The notes: generated from the sequence alone by a model not told the origin. A stretch of 6,443 bases of DNA from an uncultured Lachnospiraceae bacterium (GCA_902782965.1 CACZPG010000298.1:1-6443), one strand, 5' to 3'; shown: positions 1 to 6,038, numbered from the stretch's first letter. A program made the numbers and translations.

Positions 1-476
1 ATATAACTCTCATGATTAGTTGTGTTTAAGCTGGATATATTATAAGGATTTCTTTTCTTTTCATTAATAATATCATCCGTTGTTAATTTGCCTGAATATA
101 TTTCCTGTATAACTGTTTTGGCAAGTACAAGCTTCTTTATTTTTCTTGCAATTGTTTTAAGATATGAAGTTTCATTGTCTATTAATTCTTCATACTCATC
201 CTGTTCTGCAGTAAGACTTTCAATCTCTTCAAGAATTCTTGATTCTTTATTATTTTCATCATGTTTTTCTCTGATGGGACTGAACACACTTTTCCTTGAA
301 TCTATATTCAGAGAATATATATTCTTGGTTCTGTTTAGTTCATCAAGTCTGAAATTAATTTTAGCAAGTGATTCTTTATATTCTCTGAGCTTACTTTCAT
401 GCTCAATGAATAACTTATTAAAATATGTCAGATTTTCTTCATTCGATTCTATTACATATTTAAACTCACTAGTCAT
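1..476 (-). CDS. Coiled-coil protein, N-terminal part only (possible DegS-like sensor kinase)
   Basis: This gene runs off the left edge; 158 codons are visible, beginning MTSEFKYVIESNEENLTYF. I chose the ATG at 476 because an AGAGGT ribosome binding site sits 7 bases upstream. That site overlaps the stop codon of the carboxypeptidase gene, whose end is 5 bases away, so the two are very probably one operon and translationally coupled. The visible part is highly charged, has no membrane segment or signal peptide, and shows heptad-like stretches at about residues 20-55 and 79-125 (for example RILEEIESLTAEQDEYEELI), indicating a cytoplasmic coiled coil. The family is not certain. A long N-terminal coiled coil in a soluble protein resembles DegS-type sensor histidine kinases, but the kinase region (H-box, ATP-binding motifs) would lie outside the window, so this is only a guess. 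A structural or cell-division coiled-coil protein is an alternative. That the frame is a real gene is well supported; the function is not. Confidence 0.8.
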   Translation of the reverse strand, partial: MTSEFKYVIESNEENLTYFNKLFIEHESKLREYKESLAKINFRLDELNRTKNIYSLNIDSRKSVFSPIREKHDENNKESRILEEIESLTAEQDEYEELIDNETSYLKTIARKIKKLVLAKTVIQEIYSGKLTTDDIINEKKRNPYNISSLNTTNHESY

Positions 477-481
477 ATTAT

Positions 482-2056
482 CTACCTCTTAAATCGATTA
501 ACAACTTCCTTACCATCTTTTCCTAAAACTATTATTCTCTGTTTATTATCTTTTTCTTCAGAATTATCATTATTTTTATCTGATTTTTTAGATTTTTTCT
601 GATTATTCCTTCTTATATCTCTTTTAACAGGATAATATTTAACTGTTTTCTTTGTTTCCCTGGCAGCGTTCCACTTATGTATTAGAACAAAAACAATTAT
701 GCTTAAAACTACAAGAATAGATATAATTGTAATTTCAATAATCTTGATCAGTTTTTCTTTAAGAGTTGTATCCGGTTTTTCTTCATGATCAATTGATTTA
801 AGCGCATCTGTGGAAGATGCCTCAACATATGGAACAGTATCAGTTATCTCTGTTTCACCAATTACCTTTCCTTCATATAGAAATTCTATCTTTCCGGCTA
901 CGTTATCAACAGGTTGACTATAGAAATTTATTCTTTTGGTGATATCAGTATCCTTAACCAGAGACCTGGTATAAAAAGAATAGGATTGGTTTACATAATA
1001 TTTAATAAGATCATGATTCAAATCATTATAATAATTATTCAATACAAGAATATTATTCTGATTTTTTTCATTTATATCAAAATCAAATAGTGGTTTACAT
1101 AACTTATAACTATTAAAACAAAATTCATCAAGTTTTATTGTATCTAAATATGATTCCGTAGTTGGATCACATTTCATTACTACTGTAACAAGTCTTCTTC
1201 CGTCTCTTTCAGCAAATGAAATCAAGGTAGCAAGAGAAGTAGTAGTATATCCGGTTTTACCACCTGTTGAATACTGATAATAGTATTCTCCATTTCCGGA
1301 GTATATAAGTCGGTTTTCCTGCCATAAATCCCTGGCTTCATTCAAATTTGTTTCCGGAATAGTATAGCTCTGTGAAGATATCAGCTTCTTAAACTCAGGA
1401 TATTGATAAGCTGCTATTCCAATAAGAGCCATATCATAACAACAGGTATAATGTTCTTCATTCTGAAGACCATTTGGATTAACAAAATGTGAAGCCTTAC
1501 AACCCAGTTCTCTTGCAGTATTATTCATCATATCAGCAAATCCTTCTGTAGATCCGCCAATATATTCTGCAATTGAAAGAGCACATTCATTACCTGAATT
1601 AAGCATCATTCCGTATAATGCATCTCTTAACGTCAATTGTTCACCGGCTACAAGGCCTATGGATGAACTACCTTCTTCAGTCTGATTCATTACACTTTCA
1701 GAAATAGTCAGAGTATCATTAACATTTCCATTCTGAATTGCAATAAGACATGTAAGAACCTTTGTTATACTTGCAGGATAACGTTCAGTATAAGCAGCCT
1801 TTTCATATAATATATCCCCTGTATCAATGTCCATAACAATAGCTGATTGAGCATTAATGACCGGCGCATCTGAAGGAATATAATCAGCATCGGATGCACT
1901 TGCATTTCCGGGAATATCTATAGTATTTTTAAATGAACTTATATTTGTATTATTTTGAGAAACAGCACATACATTTATAAAAGGTGTATATACCATAATT
2001 ATTATAAGAAGAACTGATATAGAAATATATAAGCTTCTTCGATTTATTCGAAACAT
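482..2056 (-). CDS. D-alanyl-D-alanine carboxypeptidase, S11 family, with C-terminal membrane anchor and cytoplasmic tail
   Basis: This is a low-molecular-weight penicillin-binding protein (DacA/DacF type) that removes the terminal D-Ala from peptidoglycan stem pentapeptides outside the membrane. All three active-site motifs are present: SITK at residues 96-99 (nucleophile S96, K99), SGN at 154-156 and KTG at 267-269. A basic start (MFRINRRS) and a hydrophobic stretch at about 9-28 form a signal peptide, with a plausible cleavage site after VCA at 29-31. The peptidase domain spans about 60-320 and is followed by a beta-rich region typical of PBP5-like proteins. The C-terminus differs from the usual amphipathic anchor: residues 439-459 form a true transmembrane helix, followed by about 65 Lys/Arg/Asn-rich residues expected to be cytoplasmic. 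The 524-residue length exceeds the usual 380-450. The start is supported by AAGGA about 9 bases upstream. The gene has its own strong promoter and is followed by the coiled-coil gene. Function is confident; the exact paralogue name (dacA, dacF) is not. Confidence 0.95.
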   Translation of the reverse strand: MFRINRRSLYISISVLLIIIMVYTPFINVCAVSQNNTNISSFKNTIDIPGNASASDADYIPSDAPVINAQSAIVMDIDTGDILYEKAAYTERYPASITKVLTCLIAIQNGNVNDTLTISESVMNQTEEGSSSIGLVAGEQLTLRDALYGMMLNSGNECALSIAEYIGGSTEGFADMMNNTARELGCKASHFVNPNGLQNEEHYTCCYDMALIGIAAYQYPEFKKLISSQSYTIPETNLNEARDLWQENRLIYSGNGEYYYQYSTGGKTGYTTTSLATLISFAERDGRRLVTVVMKCDPTTESYLDTIKLDEFCFNSYKLCKPLFDFDINEKNQNNILVLNNYYNDLNHDLIKYYVNQSYSFYTRSLVKDTDITKRINFYSQPVDNVAGKIEFLYEGKVIGETEITDTVPYVEASSTDALKSIDHEEKPDTTLKEKLIKIIEITIISILVVLSIIVFVLIHKWNAARETKKTVKYYPVKRDIRRNNQKKSKKSDKNNDNSEEKDNKQRIIVLGKDGKEVVNRFKR

Positions 2057-2077
2057 ATTTATATTTCCTTAACCATG

Positions 2078-2090
2078 AAATACTGTATTT
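2078..2090. repeat. 13-bp perfect palindrome in the carboxypeptidase leader
   Basis: AAATAC-T-GTATTT is a perfect inverted repeat between the predicted transcription start of the carboxypeptidase gene (near 2109) and its ribosome binding site. It could be an operator half-site pair or chance symmetry in AT-rich DNA. No known regulator is assigned. Confidence 0.35.
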
Positions 2091-2115
2091 ATCTTGCTTA
2101 CGCATAGATTATATA

Positions 2116-2144
2116 ATTATAGATAGAAGGTTTTTTATAGTCAA
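2116..2144 (-). promoter_or_regulatory. Sigma-A-type promoter of the carboxypeptidase operon
   Basis: On the minus strand the -35 box TTGACT (2139-2144) and a perfect -10 box TATAAT (2116-2121) are separated by exactly 17 bases. Transcription would start near 2109, giving a leader of about 50 bases before the ATG at 2056. Eleven of twelve consensus positions match, so constitutive vegetative expression is expected unless the adjacent repeat is an operator. Confidence 0.8.
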
Positions 2145-2146
2145 GT

Positions 2147-2176
2147 ATCTTTTGACACCTACATCATCTTTTGACA
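2147..2176 (+). repeat. Two direct copies of ATCTTTTGACA between divergent promoters
   Basis: The 11-base sequence ATCTTTTGACA occurs at 2147-2157 and again at 2166-2176, a period of 19 bases. The second copy supplies the -35 box of the trmB promoter. The first starts 3 bases from the -35 box of the opposing carboxypeptidase promoter and has no matching -10 box of its own at the right distance. The arrangement is compatible with a regulator site affecting both promoters, or with a duplicated -35 box. Confidence 0.5.
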
Positions 2177-2199
2177 TTACTATATGATTCATATATACT
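2171..2199 (+). promoter_or_regulatory. Sigma-A-type promoter of trmB
   Basis: A perfect -35 box TTGACA (2171-2176) is followed after 17 bases by TATACT (2194-2199), one mismatch from the consensus -10 box. Transcription would begin near 2206, leaving an untranslated leader of about 100 bases before the trmB start at 2305. Confidence 0.8.
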
Positions 2200-2234
2200 A
2201 CAATAATTAATAAATATGACATAAGTGGCAAAAG

Positions 2235-2271
2235 TCAAAATATTTTTCTGCTTGCAGGAAAAGTATTTTGA
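2235..2271 (+). repeat. Imperfect inverted repeat (hairpin) in the trmB leader
   Basis: The left arm 2235-2250 pairs with the right arm 2255-2271 around the loop CTTG. This gives about 16 base pairs with one G-U pair and one bulged G. The stem is mostly A-T with a CTG/CAG apex. No T-run follows on either strand, so it is not a standard terminator. It lies inside the predicted trmB 5' leader, about 34 bases before the start codon, and may be a leader RNA structure or a protein-binding palindrome. Confidence 0.5.
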
Positions 2272-2304
2272 AACCCACATCATAAAATTAGAAAGAGAGA
2301 AACT

Positions 2305-2961
2305 ATGAGATTAAGAAATGTTCCCGGATCCAGGGAAGCTATTGCAGAAAGCATTTTTGTTGTTCATGATGAGGAACAAATGAAAGGTAAGTGGCATGAA
2401 TTATTTGGAAATGATAATCCCATTCATATTGAAATAGGAATGGGAAAGGGTACCTTTATCATTGAATCTGCCAGAAGAAACCCTAATATCAATTATATTG
2501 GTATAGAGAAATATTCAAGTGTTCTTATTCGTGCAATAGAAAAGCTTGAGCAGGAATATAATTCTTCCGATGAACGTCCCCTTAAAAATTTATTTTTTAT
2601 AAGAATGGATGCTGAATATATTGAAAATGTATTCGATAAAGATGAAATCGACTATATTTATCTGAATTTTTCCGATCCCTGGCCTAAGGATAGAAATGCG
2701 AAGAGAAGACTCACTTCCGGAAGATTCCTTGAAAGATATATAAATATAATGAAACCGAGTGGAAGAGTGGCTTTTAAAACCGACAATAATGAGCTCTTTG
2801 ATTTCTCTGTTGATTCAGCTAAAGAAAATAACTGGAATATACACGTTCTTACAAGAGATCTTCATAACAGTGAATATAATGAAGGTAATATCATGACTGA
2901 ATATGAGAAGAAATTCTCAGGTCTTGGTCATAAAATTAATTTGATGATAATTAGTTATTAA
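2305..2961 (+). CDS. trmB: tRNA (guanine-N7-)-methyltransferase
   Basis: TrmB transfers a methyl group from S-adenosylmethionine to N7 of guanine 46 in the variable loop of tRNAs; it is a soluble cytoplasmic enzyme. The 218-residue length is normal. The Rossmann-type SAM-binding motif is EIGMGKG (43-49), followed by the acidic IE at 67-68 and the MDA motif at 101-103. The family signature NFSDPWPKDRNAKRRL is at 121-136, with the catalytic-region aspartate in SDPWPK. FKTDN (157-161) and TEYEKKF (198-204) complete the conserved C-terminal set. The protein starts MRLRNVPGS, typical of the family. The ATG at 2305 is preceded by a modest purine-rich site (AAAGAGAG). The gene is transcribed alone from its own promoter and converges on jag. 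Nothing is missing, and the assignment is secure. Confidence 0.97.
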   Translation: MRLRNVPGSREAIAESIFVVHDEEQMKGKWHELFGNDNPIHIEIGMGKGTFIIESARRNPNINYIGIEKYSSVLIRAIEKLEQEYNSSDERPLKNLFFIRMDAEYIENVFDKDEIDYIYLNFSDPWPKDRNAKRRLTSGRFLERYINIMKPSGRVAFKTDNNELFDFSVDSAKENNWNIHVLTRDLHNSEYNEGNIMTEYEKKFSGLGHKINLMIISY

Positions 2962-2970
2962 TAATGCAAA

Positions 2971-3003
2971 AAGGTGAGTCAGACTTTATGTCAGACTCAC
3001 CTT
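2971..3003. terminator. Shared bidirectional hairpin terminator between trmB and jag
   Basis: AAGGTGAGTC (2971-2980) pairs perfectly with GACTCACCTT (2994-3003). The stem continues, after one A-A mismatch, with GAC/GTC around the loop TTTAT. On the minus strand the stem runs directly into TTTTT, a textbook intrinsic terminator for the rpmH-jag operon. On the plus strand it is followed by the less uniform TCTCTATTT, which would serve trmB. Confidence 0.88.
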
Positions 3004-3030
3004 CTCTATTTACATTGAATTATAATCAGA

Positions 3031-3927
3031 CTATCTGTTATTTCTCTTAGGATAAATAACTACCTTACGATATGGTTCTTCACCTTCTGATTTGGTTGTT
3101 ACATATCTGTCACTCTGAAGTGTTGAGTGAATTATTCTTCTCTCATATGGATTCATTGGTTCAAGAGAGAATGGACGTCTTGATTTCTTAACCTTATAAG
3201 CAATATTCTTAGCAAGATTTTCAAGTGTCTCTCTACGTCTTTCTCTGTAATTCTCTGTATCAAGCTTAATTCTTATATAAGTATCGCTTTTCTTATTAAC
3301 ATATAAGCTTATGAGATACTGAAGAGAATCAAGTGTCTGACCACGCTTACCAATAATTATACCCATTTCAGGGCCTTCCACGTCTATATTCAATGTTCTG
3401 GATGCTTTATCAAGAGTAATATCGATATCTGCTTCCATTTCCATAGCTGCAAAAAGCTTTACGAGGTATTCTTTAGTTTCATCTATTATAGATTCATCTA
3501 TCTGAACATTCTCTATTTTTTCTTCTTTTTCAACTTTTTCAGCTTTCTTTGAATAATCTTCTTTTGGTTCCTCAAATACAGGCTCTTCAATCTTTTCTTT
3601 CTTTGGAGCTGCCTTTGTCTGAGTTTCTTTAACTTCTTTATTTTCCTTAGTTTCTTCAGTTTTCTTTGGGGCAGGTTTAGCTCCGGAAGATTTTCTTCCA
3701 TTTCTTGAAGGCTTCTTTACAGTACCAAGAATATCTTCTATATCATCCTTAACTTCTTTCTTAGCCTTAGCTTTGATTACAGCCGGCTTAGCTCCGATAC
3801 CAAGGAAACCTCCTGTACCCTTACTTACTACTTCTATATCCAGTTCTGAACTGGCAATTCCAAGAGTTGTTGCTGCCTCAATTATTGCATCATCAACTGT
3901 TTTTCCTGAAAACTCTCTAAATTCCAT
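3031..3927 (-). CDS. jag: RNA-binding protein Jag (KhpB/EloR), Jag_N-KH-R3H
   Basis: Jag is a cytoplasmic RNA-binding protein. In Gram-positives it is known as KhpB/EloR, partners with the small KH protein KhpA, and influences cell elongation and envelope synthesis. Domains in order are: Jag_N at about 1-56, with the hallmark GFLGIGAKPAVI (40-51); a Lys/Glu-rich, low-complexity linker at about 57-142; a type II KH domain at about 145-222, with the GxxG loop GKRG (193-196); and an R3H domain at about 227-295, with the Arg-x-x-x-His motif at R263-H267. The 298-residue length is larger than the roughly 200 of Bacillus Jag because of the linker. It begins 6 bases after the yidC stop, with GGGGG (3939-3943) inside the end of yidC as the likely ribosome binding site. 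It is the last gene of the operon, ending just before a terminator. Whether the linker is phosphorylated, as reported for pneumococcal EloR, cannot be seen here. Confidence 0.95.
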   Translation of the reverse strand: MEFREFSGKTVDDAIIEAATTLGIASSELDIEVVSKGTGGFLGIGAKPAVIKAKAKKEVKDDIEDILGTVKKPSRNGRKSSGAKPAPKKTEETKENKEVKETQTKAAPKKEKIEEPVFEEPKEDYSKKAEKVEKEEKIENVQIDESIIDETKEYLVKLFAAMEMEADIDITLDKASRTLNIDVEGPEMGIIIGKRGQTLDSLQYLISLYVNKKSDTYIRIKLDTENYRERRRETLENLAKNIAYKVKKSRRPFSLEPMNPYERRIIHSTLQSDRYVTTKSEGEEPYRKVVIYPKRNNR

Positions 3928-3933
3928 TATTAT

Positions 3934-5283
3934 TTATACCCCCGAATCATTGAAACGTTTCACTGCATTTGCTTTATCTGCAAGTGAACCTTTCTTAGGA
4001 CTTTTTGTTGTAGTATTAAAATCTGATTCAGCATTATTATCAGAATCCGAATTATCAGCATAATTAGAATCAAAATTCTTAAGATTCATAGATCCATACT
4101 TATTAAGTGTTCTGTTTTTTGAAACAGTAGTATTCTGCTCAGGTTCAGGTTGCTGACCCATTGCAGCTTCCATAAATCTTTCGGAAAATGATTTCTTACC
4201 GCTTTCTTTCCTCTTAGCAATCTGCTTAGCCGCTTTTTCCTGCTGTACAGCAATAATCTTTTCCATATCAGCATGATCATAATACTTATTGGTAAATACT
4301 GTAATAAGGAAACTTATAAATGCAGAAGTTGCCCAATAAATACCAAGACCTGCAGGAGCAGTTATAGTAACTATGAGGGACATAATAGGCATAAAATACA
4401 TTGTCCTCTTCATAGATTTCATCTGCGCATCCTGCTGTGGATCACCTGTTTCTGCCATCGGAGTAACAAGCATAGCAAGAAGCTGACACAAAAATGAAGC
4501 TATAGGAATAATTATAGCTGGTGATAATTTAAAGCCTGGAGCTTCTGAAAGATTAATTCCGAATATAAATCTGTTAACTCGTAAAATATTTTCCTGATTC
4601 TCTGATATAAGTCTTCCAACATCAGGATTAGCTGAGAAAAGCTCAGATATTTTACCCATAATAGATTCACTACTTCTGAAAAGTACATCTATTACACTGT
4701 TTAAGGATTTAATACCCTCTGCTGATTTAATATCTGTTGAAGTAGAAAATTCAATTAACTGCTTGGTTACAAATCTAGGAACATTCTTAGCTTCAACAAA
4801 ATCATATAACAATTTATATCCGCCATCTGTTTTGATAATTGCTTCTGCAATTGGCTGATATAAGGCTTTAATCTTCGGAACATATGCCGGAACATTCTGA
4901 ATTACATTATAAAGACCGATAAATACAGGAAACTGAACAAGTGATGTAAGACATCCCTGAGACATCTTAATACCATACTTTTCCTGCAGTTCTCTGGTTT
5001 CTCTCTGCTGGGCAAGCATAGAATCCTGATCCTTCTTGCCTTTGTATTTCTTATTAATCTTATTAAATTCCGGTTTTAAGTATTGCTGAATCTTTGAAGA
5101 TCTTGTTGACTTAATATTAAATGGGAACAATATTAAACGTACGATAACGGTAAATACAACTATACTGAGGGCAATAGATTCAACGCCCATACCATTAAAT
5201 AAGCTATAAATGGCATTAAATATAAAACCCAGTAATTTACTTACCGGACCCATTATCATTCCGCTGCTTTGTGTTAATATCAT
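3934..5283 (-). CDS. yidC: Membrane protein insertase YidC/Oxa1 family
   Basis: YidC inserts and folds membrane proteins, alone or with the Sec translocon. The core has five membrane segments, at about residues 33-54, 111-129, 256-275, 295-312 and 314-331. The conserved groove arginine is R49, in FTVIVRLILFPF. The charged cytoplasmic hairpin after the first segment (about 57-105) contains KIQQYLKPEFNKINKKY, typical of the family. No cysteine lipobox or cleavable signal is seen, unlike Bacillus SpoIIIJ. Two expansions make it 449 residues rather than the roughly 260-290 of Bacillus: an outer loop of about 120 residues between segments two and three, and a hydrophilic cytoplasmic tail from about 335 rich in Lys, Asn, Asp and Ser. 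The start is fixed by GAGGAG (5291-5296), 7 bases upstream, which overlaps the yidD stop codon. The gene lies in the rpmH-jag operon next to its helper yidD. Confidence 0.96.
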   Translation of the reverse strand: MILTQSSGMIMGPVSKLLGFIFNAIYSLFNGMGVESIALSIVVFTVIVRLILFPFNIKSTRSSKIQQYLKPEFNKINKKYKGKKDQDSMLAQQRETRELQEKYGIKMSQGCLTSLVQFPVFIGLYNVIQNVPAYVPKIKALYQPIAEAIIKTDGGYKLLYDFVEAKNVPRFVTKQLIEFSTSTDIKSAEGIKSLNSVIDVLFRSSESIMGKISELFSANPDVGRLISENQENILRVNRFIFGINLSEAPGFKLSPAIIIPIASFLCQLLAMLVTPMAETGDPQQDAQMKSMKRTMYFMPIMSLIVTITAPAGLGIYWATSAFISFLITVFTNKYYDHADMEKIIAVQQEKAAKQIAKRKESGKKSFSERFMEAAMGQQPEPEQNTTVSKNRTLNKYGSMNLKNFDSNYADNSDSDNNAESDFNTTTKSPKKGSLADKANAVKRFNDSGV

Positions 5284-5290
5284 TTATGAA

Positions 5291-5296
5291 CTCCTC
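5291..5296 (-). promoter_or_regulatory. Ribosome binding site of yidC overlapping the yidD stop codon
   Basis: On the minus strand TAGAGGAG combines the yidD stop (TAG, 5296-5298) with a strong Shine-Dalgarno GAGGAG seven bases before the yidC ATG. The overlap couples the two genes and fixes the yidC start. Confidence 0.8.
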
Positions 5297-5508
5297 TATG
5301 GAACCGGATCATATCCACCTCTATTAAATGGATTACATCTTAGTATCCTCCAAATAGAAAGAATAGTTCCTTTAATGAAACCATACTTTTCATATGCCTG
5401 AATTGCATACTCTGAACAAGTGGGGTAGAAGATACACGTTCCATGTCCCTTCAAATGAGACAAATGTTTTCTGTAGAATTTGATAATAGTAATACAAATA
5501 TTTTTCAT
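5296..5508 (-). CDS. yidD: Membrane protein insertion efficiency factor YidD
   Basis: YidD is a small inner-face membrane-associated protein that assists YidC-dependent insertion. From the ATG at 5508 the product is 70 residues. The diagnostic block runs from FYPTCSEYAI (27-36) through the GFIKG turn (43-47) to WRILRCNPFNRGGYDPVP (53-70). The conserved cysteines are C25, C31 and C58. An N-terminal amphipathic or hydrophobic stretch (KNICITIIKFYRK) suits membrane association. An in-frame ATG at 5520 would add MIVI. I prefer 5508 because family members usually start MK close to the I-x-x-FY stretch, but neither ATG has a clear ribosome binding site, so the start is uncertain by four codons. The segment SHLKGHGTC is somewhat divergent from the usual SPL-x-P-x-C. 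The gene sits between rnpA and yidC, its usual place. Confidence 0.93.
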   Translation of the reverse strand: MKNICITIIKFYRKHLSHLKGHGTCIFYPTCSEYAIQAYEKYGFIKGTILSIWRILRCNPFNRGGYDPVP

Positions 5509-5552
5509 AATTACAATCATTCATCAGAGATTACATATAAATAGGAAGAAAC

Positions 5553-5888
5553 CTATTCAACAATATTATGCTTTCGGCATAAATGCAGGAAAGCACTTTC
5601 TATAACCTGAAAGTTCTTTCCCTTCGCCGTATTACGTGCTACAACAACTATATCATAGCCTGAGCTGATTAATTCCTTATTTAATCTGTAACTCTCTCTT
5701 ATTAAACGAACAATCCTATGTCTAACAACACTATTACCGACCTTCTTACTCACAGAGATTCCGATTCTACTGTACATCCGGTCGTTTGGTAGAATGTACA
5801 TCACTAAATATTTGTTTGCCAACGATTTTCTGTGGTTATACACCTGGCTGAACTCTCTGGAGTTTTTAAGTGAATTAATTCCATTCAT
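5553..5888 (-). CDS. rnpA: Ribonuclease P protein component
   Basis: RnpA is the protein subunit that helps the RNase P ribozyme bind and process precursor tRNA 5' ends. From the ATG at 5888 the product is 111 residues, a normal length. It opens MNGINSLKNSREFSQVYNHRKSLANKYLVMYI, matching the family pattern of a Leu-Lys-x-x-x-Glu-Phe start and the K-S-x-A-N segment. The central basic helix reads KKVGNSVVRHRIVRLIRES (49-67). The usual Arg-Asn-Arg signature is Arg-His-Arg here (56-58). The frame stays open upstream to an ATG at 5951, inside rpmH, which would add 21 residues. That extension has no family similarity that I can see, so I chose 5888, four bases after the rpmH stop. No good Shine-Dalgarno precedes 5888, which suggests translational coupling to rpmH. 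yidD follows 44 bases after the stop. Confidence 0.95.
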   Translation of the reverse strand: MNGINSLKNSREFSQVYNHRKSLANKYLVMYILPNDRMYSRIGISVSKKVGNSVVRHRIVRLIRESYRLNKELISSGYDIVVVARNTAKGKNFQVIESAFLHLCRKHNIVE

Positions 5889-5892
5889 AGAC

Positions 5893-6027
5893 TTAAGCAG
5901 TAAGAGCTTTTCTGCCCTTTGCACGTCTACGTGAAAGAACCTTACGTCCATTGGCTGTGCTCATTCTCTTTCTGAAACCATGAACCTTTGATCTTGTTCT
6001 CTTCTTTGGCTGAAATGTCATCTTCAT
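5893..6027 (-). CDS. rpmH: 50S ribosomal protein L34
   Basis: This short gene encodes a 44-residue, strongly basic protein: MKMTFQPKKRTRSKVHGFRK at the start and GRKVLSRRRAKGRKALTA at the end. It matches bacterial L34 (bL34) over its whole length, including the conserved TFQP, K-x-HGFR-x-RM and V-L-x-x-RR-x-KGRK elements. L34 is a small protein of the large ribosomal subunit. The ATG at 6027 is preceded by AAAGGA (6039-6044) at a rather long 11-base spacing; the alternative ATG two codons later fits the family less well. It is the first gene of the operon, driven by a near-consensus promoter, and rnpA begins four bases after its stop. Confidence 0.98.
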   Translation of the reverse strand: MKMTFQPKKRTRSKVHGFRKRMSTANGRKVLSRRRAKGRKALTA

Positions 6028-6038
6028 AATATTTATTT

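Noticed and set aside
88..492. Open frame on the plus strand encoding a Ser/Leu-rich, 134-residue product
   Set aside because: It is the antisense of the coiled-coil gene, whose minus-strand frame has a proper ribosome binding site. The plus-strand product has no recognisable family and its composition is that expected of an antisense of Glu/Lys-rich coding.
2027..2036. Possible lipobox in the carboxypeptidase signal region (cysteine at residue 30)
   Set aside because: The context is INVC with Val at -1, which does not fit the small residue required before a lipoprotein cysteine. A signal peptidase I site after Ala31 is more likely.
3513..3701. Lys/Arg-rich small frame on the minus strand inside jag
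   Set aside because: It is the frame-shifted reading of jag's AAG/GAA-rich linker and has no independent support.
3773..4063. Plus-strand frame across the jag/yidC junction
   Set aside because: It is antisense to two well-supported genes, with no binding site and no family similarity.
4086..4497. Small frames on both strands inside yidC
   Set aside because: Both are shadows of the yidC coding sequence, which is continuous and conserved here.
5210..5401. Plus-strand frame over the yidC start and yidD end
   Set aside because: It is antisense to conserved coding in both genes and has no sign of independent selection.
5540..5557. Short inverted repeat AATAGG/CCTATT at the rnpA-yidD junction
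   Set aside because: It has only 6 mostly A-T pairs, includes the rnpA stop, and has no following T-run. It is too weak to call a terminator or processing site.
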